Shown here piece after piece: positions 35,805 through 43,909 of a stretch of 46,808 bases of DNA. How positions within the stretch are numbered: the stretch's first letter is position 1; every line of letters begins with the position of its first letter. The stretch is from positions 1 through 46,808 of the forward strand of contig CAMDTB010000023.1 of assembly GCA_945907245.1 (NCBI GenBank), given 5' to 3'. Origin of the DNA: Rhizobium sp. Q54. Lineage in GTDB: Bacteria; Pseudomonadota; Alphaproteobacteria; SMXS01. The notes beneath the pieces were generated by a model. It searched no databases and was not told where the DNA came from. It saw nothing but the letters and a program-made list of their open reading frames with translations. Position numbers and translations under genes: made by a program.

Positions 35805-35829
35805 CATATTCTCATCGATGCATTGACGA

Positions 35830-36837
35830 TTACCGGCCGGGACGCTTGTCTTCGTCCGGCTCCGCGGCCCGGTTCTTGCGCGGCTCGCGGTCCTCGCGCT
35901 GCTTCGACGGGCTCTCCCGCGGCCGTTCGGGACGACCAGCCGCCTTCGACGCATCAGGCCGTTCCGGGCGCTCCATGGCGCTACGATTGGGACGCTCGGC
36001 CCCACCGCGATCCGGCCGGTCATTCTTTACGGCCGCCGGCGCGCTCCGGGTGGGCGTCGCTGCCTGGGGAGTCGGGCGCGGCGTGGTCGTGGCGTTGGGC
36101 GTCGACCTGTCGCGGTTGGACGTCCGGTCGTTGTCACGGCGGTTGTTGTCGCGGCGGTCGTTGTTCCGCTCGGTCAGGCCTGGCCGCGGCTGCGGCGTAG
36201 GCGTGGTCACGGCCGGATTGTTCGGTGCGCCCTTGTAGCCGATGCGGTTGTCGTTGTCGCGTCGGTCGTTGTCGCTGCGATCGCGCCCATCGCGGTCGTT
36301 GCGGTCGCGCCCGTCGCGATCTTTCCTGTCGCTGCCATCGTGGCGGTCCCGGTCATTCCAGTCGCGGTCGCGGCGGTTGCGGTCGTTCCAGTCGCGGTCG
36401 CGGCGCGGCCCCCAACTGGTCCGATATTTGTCATGGTAATGGCGCTCCCAGCGGCCACGTTCGCGATAGAACGGGCGGCCGCGATAATAGTTGTCCCAAT
36501 AATTGCCGAAGCTGAACGACAGGAAACCGATGCCGACATAGGGGCCGGCGTCGATCAGTCTGGTACGCCGGCTGCGATAATCGACCGCAACATCGCGGGC
36601 GTCCACCCAGCCGCGATCCGAGCGGTAGCCGACGTCACAAAAGCTCCAGTCGTTGAGACAGCCGAAGATCTCCACGCGGCGGTCGGGGTTGATCATCCGG
36701 ATGGTGGGATAGTCGTAGTCCGGCCCGGCGCGCAGCTGGGTCGGCTGGGTCGTGAAGCCCGTCGCAGCCTGGGCTGGGGCCGGGACGAGTGCCGCGCCGG
36801 CGACAAGCACCGCGGCGGCGATTGACTTGCGAAACAT
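35830..36837 (-). CDS. Secreted SH3b-domain protein with long Arg/Asp-rich tail (paralog 1)
   Basis: From the ATG at 36837 the protein has a signal peptide ending 'PAPAQA'. A bacterial SH3 domain follows ('TQLRAGPDYDYPTIRMINPD' to 'DRGWVDARDVAVDY'; cysteines in 'GCLNDWSFCDVGY'). Next comes the aromatic block 'FSFGNYWDNYYRGRPFYRER'. Residues about 150-335 are low-complexity repeats of Arg, Asp and Asn ('RDRDWNDRNRRDRDWNDRD'), then a Pro/Thr/Arg-rich tail. The first half matches two neighbours at 36979-37530 and 37895-38383; the long tail is unique to this copy. SH3b domains in exported proteins often bind peptidoglycan. The open frame upstream of 36837 lacks a plausible start. Confidence 0.85.
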   Translation of the reverse strand: MFRKSIAAAVLVAGAALVPAPAQAATGFTTQPTQLRAGPDYDYPTIRMINPDRRVEIFGCLNDWSFCDVGYRSDRGWVDARDVAVDYRSRRTRLIDAGPYVGIGFLSFSFGNYWDNYYRGRPFYRERGRWERHYHDKYRTSWGPRRDRDWNDRNRRDRDWNDRDRHDGSDRKDRDGRDRNDRDGRDRSDNDRRDNDNRIGYKGAPNNPAVTTPTPQPRPGLTERNNDRRDNNRRDNDRTSNRDRSTPNATTTPRPTPQAATPTRSAPAAVKNDRPDRGGAERPNRSAMERPERPDASKAAGRPERPRESPSKQREDREPRKNRAAEPDEDKRPGR

Positions 36838-36978
36838 GGTTCTCTCCAAGAGCTTTGTTGTTTCCCGTGCGGCTGGCAATGCGCTCCGCACTTGGTGTGC
36901 GAACGTCGCGATCTCGCGATCGGTTCCGTCCTTGCGAGAGCCCCGGGATCACCGGGGCCCTCCGACTGGTGCGACCGA

Positions 36979-37530
36979 TCAGTTGCGGCGGTCGCGCCAG
37001 TCGCCGTCACCACGGCGATCATTGTCGTGGCCTCGATGATCGCGGCGGTCATTGTCCCGGCCACGGTGATCGTTGTCGCGTCCGAGGTGGTCGTTGCCAA
37101 GCCCGCGATGCTCGCCGCGGCGGTCGTGATCGTGCCAGTGGCGTTCCCAGCGAACCCGCTCCCGGTAGAACGGGCGCCCACGGTAGTGATTGTTCCAATA
37201 CGAGCCGAAGCTGAACTGGAAGGTCGGAACATTCCATGCCGTGCCGTACATCAGCCGGCGACCGCGATGCTCGGCCTGCACGTCACGGGCAGGCACCCAG
37301 CCGCGGTCGCGCCTGGTGGTCACGTCGCACCAGCTCCAGTCCGGCAGGCAGCCATTGATTTCCAGGCGGGTGCCCGGACGGGCAAAGCCCACGCTCGGAT
37401 AGTCGTAGTCGGGGCCGGCGCGCACCTCCAGTCTTCCGGTTGCATAGCCTGGTGATGCGTTCGCCGGCATGGACGCCACGACGGACGCGCCCAGGGCGAT
37501 GGCTGCGACGGCGAGTGTCTTCTTGAGCAT
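36979..37530 (-). CDS. Secreted SH3b-domain protein (paralog 2)
   Basis: A 183-residue protein with a signal peptide ('TLAVAAIALGASVVA', cleavage after 'ANA') and an SH3b domain ('GRLEVRAGPDYDYPSVGFAR' to 'DRGWVPARDV'; cysteines in 'NGCLPDWSWCDVT'). The family block 'FSFGSYWNNHYRGRPFYRER' follows. The tail is rich in His, Arg, Asp and Asn ('GRDNDHRGRDNDRRDHRGHD'), a likely disordered and possibly metal-binding stretch. GGAGG lies 8 bases ahead of the ATG, a strong ribosome site. It reads away from paralog 3 across an AT-rich control region and is followed on the same strand by paralog 1. Confidence 0.87.
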   Translation of the reverse strand: MLKKTLAVAAIALGASVVASMPANASPGYATGRLEVRAGPDYDYPSVGFARPGTRLEINGCLPDWSWCDVTTRRDRGWVPARDVQAEHRGRRLMYGTAWNVPTFQFSFGSYWNNHYRGRPFYRERVRWERHWHDHDRRGEHRGLGNDHLGRDNDHRGRDNDRRDHRGHDNDRRGDGDWRDRRN

Positions 37531-37894
37531 CAGAGCCTCCTTCAGGTGTTGTACCCATTGAACGACGATGCTTCGGAAATCCTTCGCCCAGACATCGCTC
37601 GTGGATAGATAAATTCCAAGTAAAACTATTGGTTCCGGCGAAAACATCTTTATAAGGCCCATTAAAGTGTCTTGTAATTCAAGATTATTTATAATCTATT
37701 CATCCTACATTCATGTATTAGATGAACGATAGATGAATTGTGCAACGATAAGTATTTTGCAATCCAAGATCAGCGGGAAGCGAAAAAAGGATGGTGGCGG
37801 CCGGAACAACTCGGTCGAGCTGACGTTCGTCAGACCGGTTCGGGCGTGCGGCAGAGCCGCCTCCGGCCGTAAAAACCGGTGAGAGGAGACCGAA
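37531..37894. other. AT-rich divergent control region between SH3b paralogs 2 and 3
   Basis: About 360 bases with no gene. The stretch 37605-37760 is clearly richer in A and T than the rest of the window. It includes a palindrome AGATTA-TTTA-TAATCT at 37682-37697 and four GATGAA-type half-sites described separately. Promoters for both directions are expected here, but no confident -35/-10 pair was found. Confidence 0.6.
37698..37738. promoter_or_regulatory. Four symmetric ATTCAT/ATGAAT half-sites
   Basis: ATTCATC (37698-37704) and ATTCAT (37709-37714) are followed by the inverted copies GATGAA (37721-37726) and GATGAAT (37732-37738). Half-sites repeat every 11 bases, about one helix turn, on each side of a centre near 37718. 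This is the layout of a paired operator, or of a branched RNA hairpin. Confidence 0.5.
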
Positions 37895-38383
37895 ATGATC
37901 AGGAAAACCGTCACTGCCGCCGCCATCGCCCTTGGCGCGGCGGTTCTCGGCTCGGCCCCGGCCAATGCCGTGCCGGGCTATGCGACCGACCGGCTCGAGG
38001 TTAAGGCCGGCCCCGACTATGACTACCCGACCGTCGCCTATGCCCGATCGGGCATGCGGCTGGAGATCAATGGCTGTCTGCGCGACTGGTCCTGGTGCGA
38101 CGTTTCCACGCCGCGCGGTCGCGGCTGGGTGATCGGCGACGACATCGTCGCCGAACGCAATGGCCGGCGGGTGGTCTATGGCATGCCCTGGGGCGTTCCC
38201 ACCCTGTCGTTCAGCGTCGGCAGCTACTGGGACAACCACTACCGTGGACGCGGCTTCTACCGCGACCGCTACAACTGGGACCGCCGATGGAACGACTACG
38301 GTCCGAAGCGCAACTGGTGGCGCGATCATGACGGCCGCGACCGTGACGGCGATGGCCGCGACCGCGACCGTCCGCCGCGGTAA
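37895..38383 (+). CDS. Secreted SH3b-domain protein (paralog 3)
   Basis: A 162-residue protein very close to paralog 2. It has a signal peptide ('TAAAIALGAAVLG', cleavage after 'ANA') and an SH3b domain ('DRLEVKAGPDYDYPTVAYAR' to 'GRGWVIGDDIVAE'; cysteines in 'NGCLRDWSWCDVS'). The block 'FSVGSYWDNHYRGRGFYRDR' follows, and then a short Arg/Asp-rich tail ('DGRDRDGDGRDRDRPPR'). GAGAGGAG lies 6 bases upstream of the ATG. It reads in the opposite direction to paralogs 1 and 2 and is followed by a strong hairpin. Confidence 0.87.
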   Translation: MIRKTVTAAAIALGAAVLGSAPANAVPGYATDRLEVKAGPDYDYPTVAYARSGMRLEINGCLRDWSWCDVSTPRGRGWVIGDDIVAERNGRRVVYGMPWGVPTLSFSVGSYWDNHYRGRGFYRDRYNWDRRWNDYGPKRNWWRDHDGRDRDGDGRDRDRPPR

Positions 38384-38407
38384 CTTCTGGCGCCAAAGCC
38401 GATGAGG

Positions 38408-38435
38408 AGAGGCCCCGGTTCAGGCCGGGGCCTCT
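38408..38435 (+). terminator. Hairpin terminator after SH3b paralog 3
   Basis: AGAGGCCCCGG pairs with its complement (11 bp) around TTCAGG, ahead of TGCCTTTG. It separates the SH3b gene from the Atm1-type exporter. Confidence 0.8.
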
Positions 38436-38490
38436 TGCCTTTGCCCCAACCGATCGCTTCAACCGGCCCGCGCTGTGCTATACAGCCGCC

Positions 38491-40341
38491 ATGGATTCCG
38501 AAATCGACGAGCGCGCGCCGAAGCGTGAGCGCCATCACCTGAAGACCGTCAAGACCCTGCTGCCATATCTCTGGCCCGCGGGCGAACCGGACATGAAGGC
38601 GCGCGTCGTCGCCGCGCTGGTCTTGCTCGCCGCATCGAAGGGCCTGACCGTGGTGATCCCGCTGGTCTACAAGGAAGTCGTCGCCAGCCTGACGCAGCAG
38701 GGCGGCATCGTCGGATCTCCCGCCTTCGCCATTCCCGTCTTTCTGATCCTCGGCTATGGCATTGCCAGGATGCTGGCGCCGTCGCTGGGCGAGTTGCGCG
38801 ACATGATCTTCGCCAAGGTCGGCCAGCAGGCACTGCGCCGGGTGGCGCTCAGGGTGTTCCGCCACATCCACGCGCTGTCGCTGCGCTTCCACCTGGACCG
38901 GCGCACCGGCGGTCTCAGCCGGGTCATCGAGCGCGGCACCCAGGGCATCGACTTCGCCCTGCGCTTCATGATCTTCAACATCATCCCGACCATCCTGGAG
39001 ATCGGCTTCGTCGCGGCCATGATGTGGGGCGTGCTCGACTGGCGCTATGCGGCGGCGACCGTCGCCACCATCGTCCTCTACGTGATCTTCACGTTCGGCA
39101 TCACCGAGCGCCGGCTCAAGCTCCGCCGCGAGATGAACCGGCAGGATACCGAGGCCAACACCAAGGCCATCGACAGCATGCTGAACTACGAGACGGTCAA
39201 GTACTTCAACAACGAGGAGCACGAGGCCCGCCGCTTCGACAAGGCCATGCAGCGTTACGAACGCGCCGCCGTGCTGAACCAGAGCAGCCTGTCGCTGCTG
39301 AACACCGGCCAGGTTACGATCATTTCGGTCGGCCTGGCCGTGGTGATGCTGATGTCGGCTTACGACATGGCGTCCGGGCGCCACGGCATCGACGACTTCG
39401 TGTTCGTCAACATGCTTCTGGTGCAGCTTTTCCTGCCGCTCAACTTCCTCGGCTTCGTCTACCGCGAGATGCGTCAGTCGCTGATCGACATGGAAGCCAT
39501 GTTCGACCTTCTGGGCGAACCGCGCGAGGTCGAGGACAAGCCGGACGCGGAGGCGCTGATCACCGTCGGCGGCGAAATCGTGTTCGACACAGTGTCGTTC
39601 CACTACAAGCCCGACCGCCAGATTCTGCACGACGTCAGCTTCACGGTGCCGGCAGGGCACACCGTCGCCATCGTCGGCCACAGCGGCGCGGGCAAGTCCA
39701 CGATCTCGCGGCTGCTCTATCGCTTCTACGAGGTGACCGGCGGCGCCATTCGCATCGACGGCCAGAACATCGCCGACGTCACCCAGACCAGTCTCCGCAA
39801 GGCAATCGGCATCGTTCCACAGGACACGGTGCTGTTCAATGACACCATCGGTTACAACATCGGCTATGGCCGGCCCGACGCGCCGTTCGAAGAGGTCCGC
39901 GAGGCGGCTCGGATGGCGGCCATCGACGATTTCATCACGTCCTTGCCGATGGGCTACGAGACCAATGTGGGCGAGCGCGGGCTGAAGGTGTCGGGTGGCG
40001 AGAAGCAGCGCATCGCTATCGCCCGAACCATCATGAAGAACCCGCCGATCCTGATTCTCGACGAGGCGACGTCGGCGCTCGATACCAATACCGAGAAGGA
40101 AATCCAGGGCGCGCTGAAGACCATATCCCGGGACCGCACTACCCTGGTGATCGCGCACCGGCTGTCGACCGTGGTCGACGCCAACGAAATCATCGTGCTG
40201 GAGCACGGCCGGATCGTCGAGCGCGGAACGCATGCGGGGCTTCTCGCGTTGCCGGGCGGACTCTACGCGACCATGTGGCAACGCCAGCAGGAAGCCGTCG
40301 CGGCCGCCGAGAAGCTGGAAACGCTGGCAGCCGACTATTAA
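38491..40341 (+). CDS. Atm1/HMT-type ABC exporter
   Basis: A 616-residue half-transporter: a six-helix membrane domain (about 35-330) followed by an ATPase. Walker A is 'GHSGAGKSTISRLLYRFYE', the signature is 'VSGGEKQRIAIARTIM', and Walker B is 'ILILDEATSALDT'. 'FNNEEHEARRFDKAM' and 'LNTGQVTIISVGLAVVML' in the membrane domain mark the Atm1/ABCB7 group. That group exports glutathione-linked sulfur or metal compounds and is tied to Fe-S cluster supply and metal tolerance. It functions as a homodimer in the inner membrane. Psd begins 31 bases downstream, so the exporter may be transcribed with the phospholipid genes. Confidence 0.93.
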   Translation: MDSEIDERAPKRERHHLKTVKTLLPYLWPAGEPDMKARVVAALVLLAASKGLTVVIPLVYKEVVASLTQQGGIVGSPAFAIPVFLILGYGIARMLAPSLGELRDMIFAKVGQQALRRVALRVFRHIHALSLRFHLDRRTGGLSRVIERGTQGIDFALRFMIFNIIPTILEIGFVAAMMWGVLDWRYAAATVATIVLYVIFTFGITERRLKLRREMNRQDTEANTKAIDSMLNYETVKYFNNEEHEARRFDKAMQRYERAAVLNQSSLSLLNTGQVTIISVGLAVVMLMSAYDMASGRHGIDDFVFVNMLLVQLFLPLNFLGFVYREMRQSLIDMEAMFDLLGEPREVEDKPDAEALITVGGEIVFDTVSFHYKPDRQILHDVSFTVPAGHTVAIVGHSGAGKSTISRLLYRFYEVTGGAIRIDGQNIADVTQTSLRKAIGIVPQDTVLFNDTIGYNIGYGRPDAPFEEVREAARMAAIDDFITSLPMGYETNVGERGLKVSGGEKQRIAIARTIMKNPPILILDEATSALDTNTEKEIQGALKTISRDRTTLVIAHRLSTVVDANEIIVLEHGRIVERGTHAGLLALPGGLYATMWQRQQEAVAAAEKLETLAADY

Positions 40342-40372
40342 TTGCCGGACAATGACCGGAAAAGGCGAGGCA

Positions 40373-41083
40373 ATGGAAAACCACAACATCATTGACAGCA
40401 TCAAATCGGTGTTCGTCCCGATCCATCGGGAGGGATACCCGTTCATCGCCATCTTCGCGGTGGTGACCTTGCTGCTGATGTGGGCCTGGGCGCCGCTCGG
40501 CCTGGTCGCTTTCGTGCTGACCGTGTGGTGCGTCTACTTCTTCCGCGACCCAGACCGGACGACTCCGGTGCGCGAGGGCCTGGTGATCAGCCCGGCCGAC
40601 GGGCTGGTCGTGTCGATCCGGCCAGCGCCGCCGCCGCCGGAGCTGGAGATGGGCACCGATCCGCGCATCCGCATCGCCATCTTCATGAACGTGTTCGACT
40701 GCCACGTGAACCGGTCGCCCTGCGAGGGCACGATCACCCACAAGGTCTACAGCCCGGGCCTGTTTCTCAACGCCACCCTGGACAAGGCCAGCGAGGACAA
40801 CGAGCGCATGGCGCTGCGCATGACGACGGTGACGGGCAAGGATGTGGCGTTCGTCCAGATTGCCGGGCTGGTAGCGCGGCGGATCGTCTGCAAGGTCGCG
40901 GCCGGTGACATGCTCAAGACCGGCGAGCGCATCGGCATCATCCGTTTCGGCAGCCGGGTCGATGTCTATCTGGACGCGGGCATGTCGCCCATGGTCGTCG
41001 TCGGCCAGAAGGCGGTGGCCGGCGAAACCATCCTAGCCGACGAGAAGGCCGTTGATCCACCGCAGCTTGGCGAGGTCCGCTGA
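40373..41083 (+). CDS. psd: Phosphatidylserine decarboxylase proenzyme
   Basis: A 236-residue Psd of the short type. Autocatalytic cleavage should occur at G193-S194 in 'GIIRFGSRVDVYL', leaving a pyruvoyl group. 'ISPADG' (D76) and 'FDCHVNRSP' (H111) supply the other catalytic residues. One or two N-terminal helices ('FIAIFAVVTLLLMWAWAPLG') hold it in the membrane. It turns phosphatidylserine into phosphatidylethanolamine. The ATG at 40373 was chosen for the AGGCGAGG just upstream; ATG 40352 is in frame 7 codons earlier. PssA starts 3 bases after its stop, so the two consecutive pathway enzymes are one operon. Confidence 0.96.
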   Translation: MENHNIIDSIKSVFVPIHREGYPFIAIFAVVTLLLMWAWAPLGLVAFVLTVWCVYFFRDPDRTTPVREGLVISPADGLVVSIRPAPPPPELEMGTDPRIRIAIFMNVFDCHVNRSPCEGTITHKVYSPGLFLNATLDKASEDNERMALRMTTVTGKDVAFVQIAGLVARRIVCKVAAGDMLKTGERIGIIRFGSRVDVYLDAGMSPMVVVGQKAVAGETILADEKAVDPPQLGEVR

Positions 41084-41085
41084 CC

Positions 41086-41871
41086 ATGAACGCTCCGCTC
41101 CATCGGCGATTGCCGCCGGTCGTGCCGGTGAGGGCGCTCGCGCCCACCGTACTCACGGTGCTGGCGCTCTGCTCGGGCGTCAGCTCGATCCGCTTCGCCT
41201 TCCAGGAGCGGTGGGAGGCGGCGGTGATCGCGATTCTGCTCGCCAGCCTGTTCGACCTGCTGGACGGCCGGGTGGCGCGGATGATCAAGGGCACCTCCAA
41301 GTTCGGCGCCGAGCTCGATTCGCTCTCGGACGTGATCTGCTTCGGCGTCGCGCCCGCGATCATCCTGTATTTCTGGACCCTGCACGACGTCCCTCGCTTC
41401 GGCTGGGCTGTCTCGCTGCTGTACTGCGTCTGCTGTGCCCTCAGGCTCGCGCGATTCAACATCATGGACCAGAGTGCGGCCGAAGATGGCACGGTGCACA
41501 AGCATTTCATGGGAATGCCCGCGCCCGCGGCGGCGGGCCTCGCCCTGGTGCCTTTCGCCATCTCCTTCCATACCGAATCGGATTTCTTCCGCGAGCCGGA
41601 AGCGTGCGCGATCTATATGGCCGTGCTGGCGCTGATGATGGTCAGCAAGGTGCCGACCCTGTCGACCAAGCACGTCCGCATCAGTCGCAAGCTCGTCCTG
41701 CCGTTGCTGGTCGGCGCCGTGATCCTCGCCGCGCTGCTGGCGTCGTCTTTCTGGGCGACCTATGTGGGGCTTGCGGCGATCTACGCCATCCTGTTGCCGG
41801 TCGTCGCGGTGCAGGCCATGCGCGAGAACCGCAAGGAGCCGCCGGAGGAGCCGGCCGGCCCTCTCGAATAG
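41086..41871 (+). CDS. pssA: CDP-diacylglycerol-serine O-phosphatidyltransferase
   Basis: A 261-residue membrane protein with the full CDP-alcohol phosphotransferase motif: D60, G61, A64, R65, G74, D78, D82 ('DLLDGRVARM' followed by 'FGAELDSLSD'). About eight helices are visible. It makes phosphatidylserine from CDP-diacylglycerol and serine, the substrate of the neighbouring Psd. Gene order psd-pssA is usual in alphaproteobacteria. The acidic tail 'RKEPPEEPAGPLE' is cytoplasmic. The alpha/alpha-toroid gene begins 19 bases downstream and is probably co-transcribed. Confidence 0.95.
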   Translation: MNAPLHRRLPPVVPVRALAPTVLTVLALCSGVSSIRFAFQERWEAAVIAILLASLFDLLDGRVARMIKGTSKFGAELDSLSDVICFGVAPAIILYFWTLHDVPRFGWAVSLLYCVCCALRLARFNIMDQSAAEDGTVHKHFMGMPAPAAAGLALVPFAISFHTESDFFREPEACAIYMAVLALMMVSKVPTLSTKHVRISRKLVLPLLVGAVILAALLASSFWATYVGLAAIYAILLPVVAVQAMRENRKEPPEEPAGPLE

Positions 41872-41890
41872 CAATCCCCGCGATGATTCC

Positions 41891-43021
41891 ATGCGCGCAG
41901 GGTTGAGCCGGACCTGGGAGTTGCTGACCCTGCCGGCTCCGGCGCGGTGGCTGCGCCGTGCCGACAGGCGGGGCTTGACCGGTCCTGATCCGGGCGCCGG
42001 ACCGGCGGTCAACGCCATGCTGGCCTGGCTGGTGCGCGCGCAGGAGCGTTCGACGTCGGGCGCGGGCGGATTTGCCGCGCATTTCGATCTGATCAGGGGC
42101 TGGGGCGCCTCCTGTCCCGGCACGACCGGACTGGCGGCGGCTACCCTGTTGCGCGCGGCAGATCGCTGGAACGATCACGCGCTCCGGCAACGCGCATCCT
42201 GGGCGCTCGAATGGCTGTGCGCCGTCCAGCACGCCGATGGCGGTTTTGCCGGGGCAGGCAAGACGGAGTCTGCGCCTTTCGCCACCGGACAGGCGCTGCT
42301 CGGGCTGCTTGCGGGCAGCGACGCCGTTCCGGGCGCGGAGGCCGCTGCGGCGCGGGCAGCCCGGTATCTGGTCTCGATGCAGAACCCGGACGGCAGTTGG
42401 CCCGGCGAATGCGCCCACGACACGCAAATCGCCTGGGCGCTGCTCGAGGCCGATGCGTCGCTGTCCGACCAGGGTTTCGGCGACGTTGCCCAGGCCAATC
42501 TGCGCTGGGCGCTGGGTCAGCAGCATCGCAACGGCTGGTTGGCCAATTGCTGCATCGACGACGCGACGCGGCCCTTCACCGTCACGATCGCCACAGCGAT
42601 CAGGGGATTTCTCGAGTCCCACCGCCTTGGCCACGTGCTGCGGCATTTGGATGCGGCCGTGATGGCCGGCTGGGCGCTGGTGGCCGTTCAGCGGCGTGAG
42701 GACGGGTCCCTGCCGGGACGCCTCAACGACAAATGGGAGCCCGCGGTCCTGTGGAGCGGCCTCTCGGGCGACGCGCAGGCCGCCATCTGCTGGATGGCGC
42801 TGTACGATGCCACGAAGGACCCGGCGTTCCTGGCGGCGGCCAAGGCGGCCAACCGTTTCATTCGCCGCACCCTGCCGGTCACCGACGACGCCGAACAGGC
42901 GGGCGGCGTGCGCGGCTCGTTCCCGATCGACGGCGACTATAACCGCTTCCGCTACGTGACCCTGGGCGCGGTGTACGCGATCGACAGCAACATGATGGAA
43001 CTGGCGCTGGATCCGGCCTAG
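41891..43021 (+). CDS. Alpha/alpha-toroid (prenyltransferase/squalene-cyclase-like) protein of unknown role
   Basis: The 376-residue product is built of helical pairs with QW-type repeats: 'QHADGGF' (113-119), 'QNPDGSW' (164-170), 'QQHRNGW' and 'QRREDGSLPG'. This is the fold of terpene cyclases and protein prenyltransferases. The D-x-D-D acid motif of squalene-hopene cyclases is absent, and length is about half that of such cyclases. So it is probably a single toroid domain with another activity, or a binding protein. A possible metal-type cluster of Cys is 'LANCCIDDAT' near residue 216. No signal peptide or membrane helix is seen. It follows pssA closely and ends in a CTAG shared with the opposing stop. 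I do not recognise a specific function. Confidence 0.7.
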   Translation: MRAGLSRTWELLTLPAPARWLRRADRRGLTGPDPGAGPAVNAMLAWLVRAQERSTSGAGGFAAHFDLIRGWGASCPGTTGLAAATLLRAADRWNDHALRQRASWALEWLCAVQHADGGFAGAGKTESAPFATGQALLGLLAGSDAVPGAEAAAARAARYLVSMQNPDGSWPGECAHDTQIAWALLEADASLSDQGFGDVAQANLRWALGQQHRNGWLANCCIDDATRPFTVTIATAIRGFLESHRLGHVLRHLDAAVMAGWALVAVQRREDGSLPGRLNDKWEPAVLWSGLSGDAQAAICWMALYDATKDPAFLAAAKAANRFIRRTLPVTDDAEQAGGVRGSFPIDGDYNRFRYVTLGAVYAIDSNMMELALDPA

Positions 43022-43842
43022 CCGAAGAGATCCCAGAACATCCGTGCCGACGTCAGGGCGAGGAAGCCGGCGAACGCCCAGCGCAGCGGCTGGGGCTTGA
43101 GCCAGTGGGCGAGCGCCACGCCCCAGGGCACCGCCAGCAGCGTGGCCGGCACCAGCACGACGAAGCCCAGCAGGCTCACATACCCCAGATACCAGGGCAG
43201 CGGCAGCAGCGGGTTGCCCCAGCCGGCGGCGATGAAGCCGATGGTGCCGGGAACGGAGATGATCAGGCCGAAGCCCGACGCCGTCGCCACCGCCCGGTGG
43301 ATCGGCACCCCGAAGATCGATAGCGTCGGCACCGCCAGGGTGCCGCCGCCGATGCCCATCATCGCCGAGAAGGCGCCGATGCCCAGGGGCGGCAGGGCGC
43401 CGGGCACGCCCCTCGGCACCGTGTCGCGCAGCTTCCAGTCATGGCGCACAAAGGTCATGTGCACCGCGACGACCAGCGCCACCGTCGCGAACACCATGGT
43501 GAGTTCCCGGCTGCGTGCGACGACCGCGAGCGCTGTGCCGACCAGCACGCCGATGGCCAGCGGCAGAGCCCATTGGCGCATCAGCTGCATGTCGACCGCG
43601 CCGCGCCGGTGATGACCGCGCACCGACCGGATCGAGGTGGGGATGATGGTGGCGAGCGAGGTGCCCACCGCCAGGTGCATGCGAATCGACGGATCAATCT
43701 CCAGGTACGAGAACACGTGGTAGAGCGCCGGCACGATGACGATGCCGCCGCCGACGCCCAGCAGGCCCGACAGCACGCCGCCGAACAGGCCGACGCCGAC
43801 GAGCATGACGCCAAGCAGGATCAGGTCGGGTTGTGCGGGCAT
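43018..43842 (-). CDS. TauE/SafE-family sulfite/organic anion permease
   Basis: A 274-residue membrane protein with about eight helices. 'GLLGVGGGIVIVPALYHVF' near the N-terminus and 'AMMGIGGGTLAVPTLSIFG' in the middle are the paired family signatures. The start at 43842 ('MPAQPDLILLGVMLVG') is preferred; the open frame extends to 43965 but without a plausible protein start. Family members export or import sulfite, sulfoacetate, taurine breakdown products or other small anions. No sulfur-metabolism gene is directly beside it, so the substrate is open. Its stop overlaps the toroid gene stop on the other strand. Confidence 0.9.
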   Translation of the reverse strand: MPAQPDLILLGVMLVGVGLFGGVLSGLLGVGGGIVIVPALYHVFSYLEIDPSIRMHLAVGTSLATIIPTSIRSVRGHHRRGAVDMQLMRQWALPLAIGVLVGTALAVVARSRELTMVFATVALVVAVHMTFVRHDWKLRDTVPRGVPGALPPLGIGAFSAMMGIGGGTLAVPTLSIFGVPIHRAVATASGFGLIISVPGTIGFIAAGWGNPLLPLPWYLGYVSLLGFVVLVPATLLAVPWGVALAHWLKPQPLRWAFAGFLALTSARMFWDLFG

Positions 43843-43909
43843 GGCGAATTTCCGGTCAGGTTGAGCGCCGCATATAGTTGACCGGCGTCGCCATGCCGTG
43901 CTGCAATTT

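Noticed and set aside
36240-36420. Possible CRISPR-like or tandem repeat array
   Set aside because: The repetition is of codons for Arg-Asp-Asn runs inside the SH3b protein tail; repeat units vary and there are no spacers of even length.
36225-37455. Frames opposite SH3b paralogs 1 and 2
   Set aside because: They arise from Arg/Asp codon repeats read in other frames and have no start signal or family match.
38326-40452. 708-residue minus-strand frame opposite the Atm1-type exporter
   Set aside because: Shadow frame of the exporter; composition is rich in His, Gln and Arg, with no recognisable domain.
41891-43021. Squalene-hopene cyclase
   Set aside because: Only QW-type repeats are shared; the catalytic D-x-D-D is missing and the protein is about half the needed length.
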